This document shows positions 9,184-18,603 of a DNA stretch of 64,000 bases, one piece after another. The notes under the pieces are model-generated. The model was not told the DNA's origin. It did not search any database and saw only the letters and a list, made by a program, of their open reading frames with translations. Origin of the DNA: Drouetiella hepatica Uher 2000/2452 (GTDB taxonomy: Bacteria; Cyanobacteriota; Cyanobacteriia; Elainellales; Elainellaceae); contig JAHHHD010000005.1 of NCBI GenBank assembly GCA_019359505.1, forward strand, positions 1 to 64,000. Direction: 5' to 3'. How positions within the stretch are numbered: the first letter of the stretch is position 1; every line of letters begins with the position of its first letter. The translations under genes were made by a program, and so were the position numbers.

Positions 9184-9675
9184 ATGACCAATTCTCTCAA
9201 AGATCGTCTCATCACTGATTTTGAGAAAGCCAAAGCAACTGGAAAGCCCAGAGTTATTCGTGTTTTAGAGGCTTTCCGCAATGCTGCTTCCCAAGCAATA
9301 GTTGAGGTCAAAGAAGGTTCAGGTGAAGTGAGCAATATCGCCAAAGATACGCTTTCCGCCATTTCTGAAGATCTCAACAGTGCTCATGGCAAAGCCGCAG
9401 ATGCTCCTGAAGCGGACTCTTCAATTCGCCTAAAAGCTTTGCTGGCGAACGTTGTCAAAGTTGTGAAGCAAGGCTTCAGTAAGGCAGTTGGTTGGTACAA
9501 TACCAGCAAAGCTCAGGCTGAAACCACAGACGCTGCAAGCCCTGAAGTGTGGGAGCACGAGAAAGCCAAGGTTGAAACCAAGGTGGGTGAAGCAGGAACG
9601 GCTCTGGCGAAGAAAGAGCAGCAAGTTCGGCAACAGTTGAAGGAGATGTTGCACACTGCTGCTGCAAAGCTCTAG
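9184..9675 (+). CDS. Hypothetical alanine- and lysine-rich helical protein
   Basis: A 163-residue soluble protein with no family I recognise. It is rich in Ala, Lys and Glu, has no signal peptide or membrane span, and is predicted by eye to be mostly helical. Residues 85-105 have a hydrophobic face (ALLANVVKVVKQGFSKAVGW) and the last 45 residues (WEHEKAKVETK onward) look like a coiled coil. GGAAGG lies just upstream of the ATG. Together with DUF1232, Pmp3 and YvlD-like neighbours it suggests a stress or envelope role, by context only. Confidence 0.6.
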   Translation: MTNSLKDRLITDFEKAKATGKPRVIRVLEAFRNAASQAIVEVKEGSGEVSNIAKDTLSAISEDLNSAHGKAADAPEADSSIRLKALLANVVKVVKQGFSKAVGWYNTSKAQAETTDAASPEVWEHEKAKVETKVGEAGTALAKKEQQVRQQLKEMLHTAAAKL

Positions 9676-9795
9676 CGGTTTAGCGCAAGTCTAGCTTGTC
9701 ACTGTGTTCGACCTAGGGCTGGTCTGATCTCAAAGTCGATAGGCCTAAAGTTTCAACTAACGTATAGTTTGTTCATTCAAAAGTGAGGTTGTTTT

Positions 9796-9987
9796 ATGAA
9801 ACTCGTTCGTTATGCTCTCGGCATTCTCATTCCCCCGGTTGGTGTTTTCATGACTTATGGACTCAGCACCACACTGGTAATCAATATCTTGCTGACAATT
9901 CTAGGTTGGCTTCCAGGCGTGATTCATGCTGTCTGGGCGATCGCCAAGCATGAAGAAAAAGTCAATCAGCAGGAAGGCTCAGTCTAG
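9796..9987 (+). CDS. Pmp3/UPF0057 (YqaE) small membrane protein
   Basis: A 63-residue proteolipid with two membrane spans. It has the family pattern: a first span with PPVGVFMTYG, a polar turn, and a second span NILLTILGWLPGVIHAVWAI. Members are induced by salt or cold in plants, yeast and bacteria and are thought to adjust membrane potential. A GAGG ribosome-binding site precedes the ATG. The charged tail KHEEKVNQQEGSV is cytoplasmic. Confidence 0.85.
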   Translation: MKLVRYALGILIPPVGVFMTYGLSTTLVINILLTILGWLPGVIHAVWAIAKHEEKVNQQEGSV

Positions 9988-10069
9988 TTCCACGATTCAT
10001 CTCATTGAGAGTCAGAGACTGATTCTTAATGAGATGAAAATAAATTAACATAAGCTACGGAGGAAAATC

Positions 10070-10471
10070 ATGTTTGGATTCTTTTTAACGACGGTCATTA
10101 GTGCTTTAGGTTTACTGATTGTAGACCTTGCTGTTCCAGGTGTAGACATTGCAACATTCCCAGCTGCGCTGCTAGCAGCAGTGGCGATCGGATTTGTTAA
10201 CGGTGCCGTCAGACCCGTGCTAGCAGTTCTATCGCTGCCCATCAATTTGCTCACTCTAGGTCTGTTCTCTCTGGTCGTTAATGGCGTTTGCTTCTGGCTA
10301 GCATCGCTTCTAGTTCCTGGCTTTGCCGTACATGGGCTACTCGCCATTATCTTAGCTCCCATTGTGCTATCGCTTGCCACCACGTTCTTGAACCAATACT
10401 TTGTCAGCAAAAAAGGATTGGATCAGCCTGTTGCTCAGTCAAACTCTGCTCTGCAAGTTGGCGACAAGTAA
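10070..10471 (+). CDS. Phage holin family 4 / YvlD-like membrane protein
   Basis: A 133-residue protein with four hydrophobic spans, including AVAIGFVNGAVRPVLAVLSLPINLLTLGLF, whose NxxxRP...LPINLLTLG pattern marks the Phage_holin_4_2 family. Despite the name, these are mostly chromosomal membrane proteins of unknown role, and nothing phage-like is near. GGAGG precedes the ATG. It ends the cluster that begins at 8757 and a terminator follows at 10510. Confidence 0.82.
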   Translation: MFGFFLTTVISALGLLIVDLAVPGVDIATFPAALLAAVAIGFVNGAVRPVLAVLSLPINLLTLGLFSLVVNGVCFWLASLLVPGFAVHGLLAIILAPIVLSLATTFLNQYFVSKKGLDQPVAQSNSALQVGDK

Positions 10472-10509
10472 GTCTTGAGTGGATTACCCTCGATTACTCA
10501 ATAAATCAT

Positions 10510-10539
10510 AAAACAGGGCGCGTAACTGCGCCTTGTTTT
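10510..10539 (+). terminator. Rho-independent-like terminator after the membrane-protein cluster
   Basis: AAAACAGGGCGC and GCGCCTTGTTTT form a 12-bp stem with one G.T pair and a 6-nt loop, ending in TTTT. Confidence 0.7.
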
Positions 10540-10773
10540 GCGTAAATCTTAAACGCCCGATTGCCACTGCGGCAAAGCGCTTCATACCACCCATTCACTG
10601 TCTTACACAGAAGGAGTCTGGGGAAGATTCCACGGCTTTTAGTTGTTCTCCGCCAGGTTGTCGACCAACCAGCCCTACCGCTTTTACGTCTAAACAAGGC
10701 AGATATTTTTGAGAGCCATTGACTCATGAGATATGCTTTTTAAAAGCCATTCTTCAAAATAAAGGGCTGAATT

Positions 10774-12543
10774 TTGGTAAACCAGGTTGAACCCCAAGAC
10801 TCATCCATGCGATCGCTCCAGCGAGTGCTCAAAAGCCTAAACGCTTACCGCTGGCTCTCATTAGGCGCATTAGTCAGCCTACTCTTGCTGACAGTCGCAA
10901 ACGCCATCACCCCACAACTCTTTCGTTGGGGCATCGACCAGGGAATTGCCAAACAAGACCTACAGATCGTCCTGTATAGCGCTGGCGCAATGGTGATTGC
11001 CGCGATCGCCCGTGGACTCTTCAACTTCGGGCAAAGCTTTTGGGCAGAAGCTGCCTCCCAAGGTGTTGCCTACGATCTGCGCAACAAAATCTTCAGCAAA
11101 ATTCAAAACCTCAGCTTTAGCTACCACGATCAGGCACAAACCTCTCAACTTCTCACCCGTGTCACCAGCGACATCGAGCAGATTCGCACCTTCGTCGGCA
11201 CAAACTTGATCCAGGTAATCAGCGCAATCGTCACCCTCATCAGTATTGCGATTGTTCTGCTGATTATGAATTGGCAGCTCGCACTCATTACCCTAACCGT
11301 CATTCCCATGACCGGATGGCTACTGGCACGATTCTTCACCCAAAACGGTGAACTTTTTCGTCAGGTGCAAGAACAGCTTGGTGATCTCAACGCCGTCCTG
11401 CAAGAAAACTTGATTGGTATTCGAGTCGTCAAAGCTTTTGTGCGAGAATCTGCCGAAGCAAAACGCTATACCGCCATGAACGATACTCTCGTGGCGGTTA
11501 ACATGAAAACAATTCGTGCCATCCGTAGCACCTTTCCAATCATCTTTTTGCTCAGCAATTTGGTCACGCTAGCGGTATTTGGCTACGGCGGCAGCGAAGT
11601 CATTGACGGTAAATTCTCAGTTGGAGAATTGGTGGCATTTAACTCTTACCTATTGCTGATTCTCCAGCCCGTCCTGTTGATTGGATTTGCTGCTCCAGCG
11701 ATCGCCCAAGCTGCCGCCTCTGCCGAGCGGGTCTATGAAGTCGTCGATGCTGAGGTTGAAATCCGCGATCGCCCCAATGCCCTTCCCTTTGACACCTGTG
11801 CAGGTAGGATTACCTTTGAGCATGTCTCCTTCCGCTATCCTGGCGCAACGACAGAAGCGCTTAAAGAAGTGTCTTTTGAAACGAAGCCCAAAGAGCTAAT
11901 TGCGGTATTGGGTATGACCGCATCCGGGAAAAGCACCATTATGAATCTGATCCCGCGCTTTTATGATGTCACGGCAGGATCAGTTCGCATTGATGGGCGA
12001 GATGTGCGAGATTTCACGTTAGCAAGCTTGCGATCGCGCATTGGCATTGTGTTTCAAGAAACAACGCTCTTCTCCGGCACCCTGCGCGAAAATATCGCTT
12101 ACGCTAAACCTAGCGCTACGTTAGAGCAGGTGATTGAGGCAGCAAAAGCGGCGCAAATGCATGATTTTATTACGGCTTTGCCCGACGGCTACGAAACGAT
12201 CGTGGGTGAACGCGGCGTCGGGCTATCGGGCGGACAAAAACAGCGAATTGCGATCGCCCGCACCCTGTTAACTGATTACAGCATTCTAATTTTGGATGAC
12301 AGCACCTCTGCTGTTGATGCACAGACTGCATCCCAAATTCAGGCAGCTCTAGATGACCTCATGCAGCAAAAAGCTTGCACCACATTTGTCGTAGCCCAAC
12401 GCATCAGCACCGTACAAAATGCGGATCGAATTTTCCTAGTAGACAAAGGGCGGCTAGTTGCCCAAGGAACTCATGAAGAACTGATGCGATCGAGTCCACT
12501 CTATGGGGTGATTCTAGAATCGCAGGTGAAGCAATCTAAATAG
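10774..12543 (+). CDS. ABC exporter, fused permease-ATPase (MsbA/multidrug type)
   Basis: A 589-residue half-transporter that would work as a homodimer in the inner membrane. Residues 1-320 hold six membrane spans. The ATPase half has the Walker A motif GMTASGKST (about 380-388; an Ala replaces the more usual Gly), the Q loop (IVFQETTLFSGT), the signature LSGGQKQRIAIA and the Walker B ILILDDSTSAVD. The switch histidine position is less clear (VVAQRIST, where many have AHRLST), so Gln stands before Arg-Ile. The substrate (lipid, drug or peptide) cannot be told. The start is a TTG at 10774; an ATG at 10807 is the alternative. No partner gene is adjacent. Confidence 0.88.
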   Translation: MVNQVEPQDSSMRSLQRVLKSLNAYRWLSLGALVSLLLLTVANAITPQLFRWGIDQGIAKQDLQIVLYSAGAMVIAAIARGLFNFGQSFWAEAASQGVAYDLRNKIFSKIQNLSFSYHDQAQTSQLLTRVTSDIEQIRTFVGTNLIQVISAIVTLISIAIVLLIMNWQLALITLTVIPMTGWLLARFFTQNGELFRQVQEQLGDLNAVLQENLIGIRVVKAFVRESAEAKRYTAMNDTLVAVNMKTIRAIRSTFPIIFLLSNLVTLAVFGYGGSEVIDGKFSVGELVAFNSYLLLILQPVLLIGFAAPAIAQAAASAERVYEVVDAEVEIRDRPNALPFDTCAGRITFEHVSFRYPGATTEALKEVSFETKPKELIAVLGMTASGKSTIMNLIPRFYDVTAGSVRIDGRDVRDFTLASLRSRIGIVFQETTLFSGTLRENIAYAKPSATLEQVIEAAKAAQMHDFITALPDGYETIVGERGVGLSGGQKQRIAIARTLLTDYSILILDDSTSAVDAQTASQIQAALDDLMQQKACTTFVVAQRISTVQNADRIFLVDKGRLVAQGTHEELMRSSPLYGVILESQVKQSK

Positions 12544-12655
12544 CACACTGACACTGGCTGGGATCCCTTGGGCAATGTTGGCAATCTGACCTTTGCCAAA
12601 CAGAATTTTGACCGTGCTCTGGAAAACAAAGTTGTTTGTAGATACCTTCAAGTGT

Positions 12656-12682
12656 CTTTACTTCGGTGTCGTTGAAGTAAAG
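12656..12682. other. Perfect 9-bp hairpin downstream of the ABC exporter
   Basis: CTTTACTTC and GAAGTAAAG pair perfectly around a 9-nt loop. No T run follows directly, so it may be an mRNA 3' end structure rather than a classical terminator. Confidence 0.4.
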
Positions 12683-12792
12683 AAGTTCTTTATAGAAATT
12701 CTCAACAGGAATCACTGTAGACAAAATCTTGCAGAAATCCCAAAATCTGAGGGAATGAAACGCGATCGCCCTACCATCACCCGTTCAAAATT

Positions 12793-13086
12793 ATGATTCT
12801 AGAAGTTGCAATCCTTAATGTAAAGTCCGGTCTATCTACAAACTTTGAATCTGCTTTCAAAACCGCTTCAGCCCTCATTGCCGCGATACCAGGATATCGT
12901 TCCCACGAGCTTCAACGGTGCCTAGAAACACCTAATCGCTACATTCTGCTGGTGCGCTGGCAAACGCTAGAAGACCACACGATCGGTTTTCGGCAGTCTT
13001 TCGAGTATCAAGAGTGGCGATCGCTGCTCCATCACTTTTACGATCCTTTTCCAACGGTAGAACATTACGAAATCGCCTTTGGATAG
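12793..13086 (+). CDS. Antibiotic biosynthesis monooxygenase (ABM) domain protein
   Basis: A 97-residue dimeric alpha+beta barrel (ferredoxin-like) protein. The first strand is ILEVAILNVKSG, the helix is FESAFKTASALI, PGYRSHELQRC follows, and the strand with YILLVRWQTLEDH is the typical core. In this family such proteins act on quinones or haem or are of unknown role. It stops six bases before the convergent small gene at 13093-13299. Confidence 0.82.
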   Translation: MILEVAILNVKSGLSTNFESAFKTASALIAAIPGYRSHELQRCLETPNRYILLVRWQTLEDHTIGFRQSFEYQEWRSLLHHFYDPFPTVEHYEIAFG

Positions 13087-13092
13087 CTGCCA

Positions 13093-13299
13093 CTAGCGAA
13101 CCATCTGCCAAAGTCTGTCAAAAAGGTTGCGAATTTCCTGCAAAAGCTGAGTGGGTGCAATTCCAAACGCAAGTTGGAGGACTAAAACAATGACTGCTAC
13201 AGCGATCGCCGTCCCAATGGCTGCTTTGAATACTCTGACGAGAAAGGCAAAAACCAGGAACGATACAACCAAAGCAGCAATGAATAAAATAAGATTCAT
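13093..13299 (-). CDS. Small hydrophobic membrane protein, unknown
   Basis: A 68-residue protein. The first 24 residues are a strong span (LILFIAALVVSFLVFAFLV), a second span is IGTAIAVAVIVLVLQLAFGI, and the last 18 residues are amphipathic with Arg and Trp. I recognise no named family. It is convergent with the ABM gene, with 6 bp between stops, which argues that both are real. Confidence 0.6.
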   Translation of the reverse strand: MNLILFIAALVVSFLVFAFLVRVFKAAIGTAIAVAVIVLVLQLAFGIAPTQLLQEIRNLFDRLWQMVR

Positions 13300-13411
13300 A
13301 GCTCAGTTCAACTTTTGTAATACCCTGTACAGTTTTTAAGATAAGCTGAATCATGCTGTTTGTGTCGCTCCAGGGTTGCTCTACGCTCAGATTATTGAAA
13401 TCTTGGGCACT

Positions 13412-13486
13412 GGTACTCATGTAATGATTTTTTGTGGGGTGGGCTTTGCCCACCCCACAAAAAATCATTACATTTTGAGGACTACC
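13412..13486. repeat. Family B palindromic element (B2)
   Basis: The core at 13421-13471 is a perfect 51-nt palindrome: 24-bp arms (GTAATGATTTTTTGTGG...) around TTT. The ends are GGTACT and GAGGACTACC. It lies between divergent genes, 65 bp upstream of the SGNH hydrolase start. Confidence 0.85.
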
Positions 13487-13551
13487 AAATCTTGAATCAC
13501 TGAGGCTATATGGAAAATCGCCACAGATAGGTCATTAGGAGAATTGCGCTC

Positions 13552-14964
13552 ATGTTTACCCGTCGTCGGAAAAGCTGGAAACAAAGCACCTGGAAGCAAA
13601 ATGGCTGGAACCAAAGCACCTGGAAGCGAAAGAATAAGAGGCATTCTTGGGTTCCCCTAGTATTGCTGCTGCTGGGTTTACCCATCGGTCTAGAGCTGCT
13701 GGCACGCTTGGTCGTCACGCTGACGGGAGCTAGCCAACAGTTTGAGGTGACTCAATCTGAGCAGGATCGTAAAGTAGAGTCCTATCGTCTGAAGTTTCTT
13801 AGCCCAGCAGGGCAGCCCTACAGCAAATTACCTGGTTCTGGTGAGCTGTCGGCAGTTCGCAATTCCCTGATGGGCTATCAGTTGGCTCCTCAACAAAAGA
13901 GCCAGTTTTGGGCCATTAATCCTCAAGGATTTCGAGACACAGATGCCGTCACGCCAGAGAAGCCGCCTGGAGAAATGCGGATTTTTGTCCTCGGTGGCTC
14001 CATGGCATTTGGGCAATTGAGCAGCAGCAATCAGACGACTTTTGCCCATCAGCTAGAGGAATTGTTGAACAATCAGGTGGCAAGGCAGCGCTCTAGCCCA
14101 AGTCGGTTTCAGCCTGCGGTGTTGCCCTACCTGGCGGAAGATGTGGATAAAGCTCTGACCTTGCCGCCTCGAATTGTTGATCGTCAGTATCGGGTCATCA
14201 ATGCAGCCGTACCGGGATATACGTCTGGTAACGAGTTAGCGATGCTGATTCAGCAGGTTGCCAACTATAATCCCGATCTGGTGATTTTGCTTGACAGCTA
14301 TGGCGATTTGGTCTTGCCCAGTTCTCAAAGCGGAGCGGATATTCCGGGAATAGATCAGGTTTTGCAGGGCGAAGTGCAAGAGGCTCAAGGACTAGAAGCC
14401 GTGAAAGGTGAGATTACTCATTGGTTTGAGCAACTCTATCTAGTACGCGGTTTTCGTCAATATCTGCTGCGATCGCCCCAGCCCCAACCCGCTTCTACGG
14501 CGACCCTTAATCTACCGATCGCCAACGTTACTCTAGACCAAGCTTTAGCGATCGATCCGGCTGAACTCGATCGCCGGGTCGATCGCTACCAGAATCACCT
14601 GCTGCAAATGGTACGCTGGAGTTCTGCAACCAAAAAGCGTCTGCTTATCGGTATTCAGCCTGAAATCTCCGATCGTCAAAGCCTGACTCCTGAAGAGACT
14701 GTCATCTTATCTCAGCTCGGCACAGCCTACAGCGAAAAAATTAAGGCAGGCTACGCTGAGCTGACGGCGGCGGCAGACAAAGTAGCCAACACTTCCCCTA
14801 ACGTGAAACTGCTGGATCTACATGATTTGTATGCTAAAACACCTGAACAGGCTTTTCAGAGTCCGACTAGCCTAACGGATGCGGCTAATCAGCAGCTAGC
14901 AGAGCAGTTTTATCAAGCGATCGCCCCCACGTTAGCGATTCAGCCTAAGCCTTTTGGCTCGTAG
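13552..14964 (+). CDS. Membrane-anchored SGNH/GDSL-type hydrolase
   Basis: A 470-residue protein with a basic, Trp-rich N-terminus (residues 1-31), one membrane span (about 33-56) and an extracytoplasmic domain. Block I is FVLGGSMAFGQ with the likely nucleophile Ser150; block II is INAAVPGYTSGNE; LVILLDSYGD marks the next block. Related proteins remove or transfer acyl groups on sugars and lipids. The N-terminus repeats the unit WKQxSTWK three times, and this repeat is also visible in the DNA. It is followed by a hairpin and element A3 in the convergent gap before the RTX gene. Confidence 0.72.
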   Translation: MFTRRRKSWKQSTWKQNGWNQSTWKRKNKRHSWVPLVLLLLGLPIGLELLARLVVTLTGASQQFEVTQSEQDRKVESYRLKFLSPAGQPYSKLPGSGELSAVRNSLMGYQLAPQQKSQFWAINPQGFRDTDAVTPEKPPGEMRIFVLGGSMAFGQLSSSNQTTFAHQLEELLNNQVARQRSSPSRFQPAVLPYLAEDVDKALTLPPRIVDRQYRVINAAVPGYTSGNELAMLIQQVANYNPDLVILLDSYGDLVLPSSQSGADIPGIDQVLQGEVQEAQGLEAVKGEITHWFEQLYLVRGFRQYLLRSPQPQPASTATLNLPIANVTLDQALAIDPAELDRRVDRYQNHLLQMVRWSSATKKRLLIGIQPEISDRQSLTPEETVILSQLGTAYSEKIKAGYAELTAAADKVANTSPNVKLLDLHDLYAKTPEQAFQSPTSLTDAANQQLAEQFYQAIAPTLAIQPKPFGS

Positions 14965-14970
14965 CGATTT

Positions 14971-14999
14971 TAGATTTTGCCGTGATATGGCAAAATCTA
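14971..14999 (+). terminator. Hairpin after the SGNH hydrolase gene
   Basis: TAGATTTTGCC and GGCAAAATCTA form a perfect 11-bp stem with a 7-nt loop. There is no following T run; it abuts element A3. Confidence 0.5.
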
Positions 15000-15078
15000 A
15001 GGCGGTTAGGACGGGGACATTTAGGGTGGGGCGCTAAGCGCCCCACCCTAAATGTCCTCAGCAAACTGGCGGCAGCCA
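14999..15078. repeat. Family A palindromic element (A3)
   Basis: The core at 15015-15057 is a perfect 43-nt palindrome, GGACATTTAGGGTGGGGCGCT with its complement around a single A. Left flank AAGGCGGTTAGGACG, right flank CAGCAAACTGGCGGCAGCCAT. It ends three bases before the stop codon of the RTX gene. Confidence 0.9.
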
Positions 15079-15081
15079 TTT

Positions 15082-17349
15082 CTAGAGCGTGAATAGGTTG
15101 ATAGATGACTCAAGATTAGCCTGTACACCCAACAGCACAGCTAGAGTCTGCTGCTGAAAATTAATATGGGTATTGCTTCCATCTTGAACGATAGAAAGCT
15201 GGGCAGGACGCAATCCGTCCGATAGCTGGATGCGATCGATGCCAAGCTGGAAGTCTGCAATCATCTTTGTGCCTGAGTTAGGGGATAGGAAGAAGCGATC
15301 GCTTCCTGCCCCTCCGCTTAGCGTATCTGCTCCCATGTTGCCAACCAGAAAATCATTACCCTCGCCTCCTAAAAGCAAGTCATCGCCATCGCCGCCCCTG
15401 AGCGTATCGTTGCCGCTGAGTCCAACGAGAATATCATTGCCGCCCTGACCGTTGATTACGTCGTCCGAATTGTCAAATCCCTCTGTGGTATTGTCTAAGT
15501 CATTCAAAAAAGTGACAGTATTCGATCGATAGACAACGGTAGGATTATCGTCAGCATTGAAGATGTCAAAGCTATCGCTGATTGTGGTTTGACCGTCAAA
15601 TAAAATATTGCCGATCGTGGTCGAGGCTTGAGTTTCCGTGGTGAGGTTATCTAAGTTATCCAGCACCAGGTTTTTGAGAACAACCTGTAGGGACAATATG
15701 CCTTCAAACGTGATTTGCAAATCGCTGCCGCTTTGAGTCAAGAGCAGGTTTTGGGCAGTCAATCCAGCACCCGTAAACTTCAGCGTGTCTACTTCCTTAA
15801 TGACGTCCTCAGACGGATTGACTCCTCGACCTACACCGCCAAAGTTGCGGATAGATTGCTGGTCTTCAGCAGCTTGAATGACGATGATTTGTTTGCCTTC
15901 ATAGGGATTCTGCAACGGATTGGGCGTTGTATCGCTGTTATCCCCACTGTTGCCATTGCCATTGCCATTGCCATTGCCGTTGCCGTTGCCGCCGCCATTT
16001 CCCTCACTATTGCCGCCGTCAGCAGCATCATTGCCCTCAACAGAGATAATATCTTCCGTTGGTTCTTGTGGAAAATCTGAACCGGAGATTTGTGATGGAG
16101 GGGGAACAATTAAAACTGGATTTTTGGATGGCGAGGGCTGGGGCAAATGAGTCGGGGAGGGAACAATTTTATCATTATCTGAAGAGTCGATCGGGGAATC
16201 AGATTCTGGCGGTTCAGATACCGTATTGTTAAAATTATCTAGATCTTCAAAGGGAAGAGTAAGGATGTCAAGTTTATTTAACTCTGGATTTCTGCCTATG
16301 CTGGGCTGTATCTCTGCATCTGCAACCTCTAGATCGGAATTTTGCAAATCCAAGACTACGAACAGGACAATCCGATTAAGCACAGAGCGATCGCCTCTTG
16401 CCAATTCTACTTCTGCTACAAGATCTGCATAAGTTTCAAGACTTGCCCGCTCTGGTATATTCTGAATTGCAGTGAGCTGACTCACCAATGGATATAAAAA
16501 TTGCGGCGTTAAATCAACACCAGCGATCGCTTGAGAAGCCTCTAAATCATCCTTGAGACTCTGCAATACCTGTAGGTCGCCTGATAGGATGTCCTCAAAA
16601 TGGGTCTGGATAAAATGTTCTAAAAACTCAAACAGATTGAGATCAGGCGCAAAGCTAAGCTGCCTGCTAGTTTTGCTCAGTTCATCGATAGAGCGAAGCA
16701 ATGGAGACATTAGAGCAGTTAGGAGAAGCGCGATTTGCGCCAGCCTTATGTGTAGTTCTTCCTGAGAGTGGCGATCGCTCAGGATATCTCCTAGAATCAG
16801 CGAATGCTCTGTCTCGGCTGGGAGGCGATCGAAGGGGTCTTTTGAAGGCTCTAGTTGCTGTAAGTTTTGCTCCAGGCAAAATTCTCTGAGATCTCTTTCA
16901 AGCCAGAGATAGGGGCAGTCTTCGTGACCGTGGTGCAAACGGGCTAGCCTTTGGTATTCGGGTGGATCGTGAACAATCAGCCTGTAACCATGTTCGATCG
17001 CAAATCCCAACTCAGCAAGTCGCATCGCCTCATCGCTAACGAGGCTTCCGCTTTCCGCGAATTGATAGTTTTGAGGAATCTGAAATCCCTGGCTTTTAAG
17101 GAGAGACAATTCTCTCCGGAACTTCTCTCGATTAGTAAAAGTTCGTGCCTGAAGGTAGGCATTATCCAAAGTGGTCTTTAGAATAATCCCAGTCACATTA
17201 GGATTATCGGCAATGAGCTGTAGAACTTGCCGCGATCGATTTCTTGCCCCTCCAAGAATAATAGAAGAGCCGCTCTCAATATGAAGATGACCTAGTAAAC
17301 CGTAACTGATAACAACAGAAACAGGAACGGAGGGGTAGATGCTTGCCAC
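15082..17349 (-). CDS. RTX (haemolysin-type Ca-binding repeat) protein with unfamiliar N-terminal domain
   Basis: A 755-residue protein. The C-terminal third has RTX nonapeptides of the GGxGxDxLx type ([52 protein letters not shown]), which bind calcium, and ends in a beta-rich region that is the usual type I secretion signal. Residues 1-365 match no family I know: a mixed alpha/beta region ([20 protein letters not shown] near 15-34) and a helical part. A linker rich in Pro, Ser and Glu ends in a Gly-Asn repeat (about 445-460) encoded by a simple DNA repeat. No N-terminal signal peptide is visible, as expected for type I export, but no exporter genes are adjacent. The function is unknown. Confidence 0.8.
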   Translation of the reverse strand: MASIYPSVPVSVVISYGLLGHLHIESGSSIILGGARNRSRQVLQLIADNPNVTGIILKTTLDNAYLQARTFTNREKFRRELSLLKSQGFQIPQNYQFAESGSLVSDEAMRLAELGFAIEHGYRLIVHDPPEYQRLARLHHGHEDCPYLWLERDLREFCLEQNLQQLEPSKDPFDRLPAETEHSLILGDILSDRHSQEELHIRLAQIALLLTALMSPLLRSIDELSKTSRQLSFAPDLNLFEFLEHFIQTHFEDILSGDLQVLQSLKDDLEASQAIAGVDLTPQFLYPLVSQLTAIQNIPERASLETYADLVAEVELARGDRSVLNRIVLFVVLDLQNSDLEVADAEIQPSIGRNPELNKLDILTLPFEDLDNFNNTVSEPPESDSPIDSSDNDKIVPSPTHLPQPSPSKNPVLIVPPPSQISGSDFPQEPTEDIISVEGNDAADGGNSEGNGGGNGNGNGNGNGNGNSGDNSDTTPNPLQNPYEGKQIIVIQAAEDQQSIRNFGGVGRGVNPSEDVIKEVDTLKFTGAGLTAQNLLLTQSGSDLQITFEGILSLQVVLKNLVLDNLDNLTTETQASTTIGNILFDGQTTISDSFDIFNADDNPTVVYRSNTVTFLNDLDNTTEGFDNSDDVINGQGGNDILVGLSGNDTLRGGDGDDLLLGGEGNDFLVGNMGADTLSGGAGSDRFFLSPNSGTKMIADFQLGIDRIQLSDGLRPAQLSIVQDGSNTHINFQQQTLAVLLGVQANLESSINLFTL

Positions 17350-17560
17350 GATTGGGTACAGGTTTTATCCTCAACCGATAAGGAGACTTGTGAACTGACT
17401 CCAGCCCTGCCTAATTATTTTTTACAGATTACACCCACGACTCAGTATCCCGTATCGCCAACGGTCTAGTACTGACCACTAGAACAACCCAAAATCTGAT
17501 CTGTTAGCAGTTGTAACTTTTGTAGTATACATGACTACAAGCCAAACAGCCATGCTTTAC

Positions 17561-18295
17561 CTAAATATACACTGAGTCAGAAATATCCCGGGATACATCA
17601 ATTCCCTGATAATCAGCAGATTTTGCCGCTTTTACAGTCTCAACGGACTTTATTTCCTTACCTTGAGTCTGTTGGACAACTGCATTATCTTTTGTGAGGG
17701 ATTGGAAGAAAGTCAAAACGGCGATTAAAAAGTCTGACATTTGCTCAGGCTCCTCGACATTCAAAGCCGGATGGAGGTCTTCGACATCGAGCCAGAGTTT
17801 TTCTAAGCTCTGAATGAGCTGCATCGTAGAGTCAAAATCCCTGTTCTTCAAATAGGGACTCACAACCTGAATAAGTTCTGCAAACTTAGTGGATTCTTCT
17901 ACCAAGGGTTGCAGAGAGAGGGTACGGTCTGTTCTAGCGCCAAGCGATTGCTTCGTCTTGTTATTTAGCTCTTCTCTTGCCGCTTCGCTCAAGACAGCCT
18001 CTGTCCAGGCATTAACACTCTGATCTTTTAACGAAGCAGCTAGATAGATCTCTCGATGAATTTCTGGAGTTGTCCGAAACAGATACTTTCCTGGAAAAGG
18101 CTTAGCGGGTTCTTTTCCCAACTTGCTGCAAAACTCAAGATAGGCATCAATTGATTTACGAAATTCCTGCTCAACGGCCTTAAAGGTTTCTCCTTCAAAA
18201 GGAATTTCGTCTGCAATATCAAGAACCTTACCAAGTAGCTTCCCGGTTTCTTGATTGACATCAACCTTTGCTTTGTATCCTCTATATTGCAGCAT
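17561..18295 (-). CDS. HicB-like antitoxin with long C-terminal extension
   Basis: A 244-residue protein. Residues 1-65 have the HicB partial RNase H-like fold pattern (YRGYKAKVDVNQETGKLLGKV, PFEGETF, FRKSIDAYLEFC). Residues 68-115 have the ribbon-helix-helix DNA-binding part that follows in this HicB class (KYLFRTTPEIHREIYLAA, LKDQSVNAWTEAVL). The remaining 130 residues are an added helical, acidic region not found in ordinary HicB proteins of about 110 residues. It starts five bases after the HicA-like gene, so the two form an operon with the toxin first. By family knowledge it should neutralise the toxin and repress its own promoter. Confidence 0.72.
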   Translation of the reverse strand: MLQYRGYKAKVDVNQETGKLLGKVLDIADEIPFEGETFKAVEQEFRKSIDAYLEFCSKLGKEPAKPFPGKYLFRTTPEIHREIYLAASLKDQSVNAWTEAVLSEAAREELNNKTKQSLGARTDRTLSLQPLVEESTKFAELIQVVSPYLKNRDFDSTMQLIQSLEKLWLDVEDLHPALNVEEPEQMSDFLIAVLTFFQSLTKDNAVVQQTQGKEIKSVETVKAAKSADYQGIDVSRDISDSVYI

Positions 18296-18300
18296 AATTC

Positions 18301-18603
18301 TTAGTTACTGAATGGCTCAATTCCAATAGAGATCAAGAAGTTCCGAATACTCTCGACCATGTACTGGCTTATATAAAATTCATCCACTGAACGGGGTAAA
18401 ATAACTACCCGATGGGTACTTCCTTGCATCGCTGAAAAGCAAATTCTCTCATTAGTCACTAGAGTCATTGCTCTAGGACATACTGTGAAAGTGTTCATCA
18501 AGCTCAGCACATCAGTCCAGGGAATTTCTGGCGGGTTCGAGTAACAAAAAATAGCGCGCAAAATCTCTTGGTGTTCATGATTAAATTCGGGGTAGACGCA
18601 CAT
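18301..18603 (-). CDS. HicA-like toxin of the HicAB type
   Basis: A 100-residue protein whose ends match the HicA proteins paired with this HicB class: HQEILRAIFCYSNPPEIPWTDVLSLM at the start (family pattern HrktLeaIFadPvpanirWrDveaLl) and MVESIRNFLISIGIEP at the end. The middle, where HicA normally has Gly-Ser plus His-rich beta strands, is divergent; it has QGSTHRVVILPR. HicA toxins bind and cleave mRNA. The middle divergence makes activity uncertain. It is upstream of and co-directional with the HicB-like gene. Confidence 0.6.
   Translation of the reverse strand: MCVYPEFNHEHQEILRAIFCYSNPPEIPWTDVLSLMNTFTVCPRAMTLVTNERICFSAMQGSTHRVVILPRSVDEFYISQYMVESIRNFLISIGIEPFSN

Noticed and set aside
10070-10471. 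Phage holin family name suggesting a prophage
   Set aside because: The family is mostly chromosomal and there are no phage genes nearby.
15950-16000. CCATTG(C) simple repeat as a regulatory or microsatellite locus
   Set aside because: It is coding (Gly-Asn linker of the RTX protein) and needs no other explanation.
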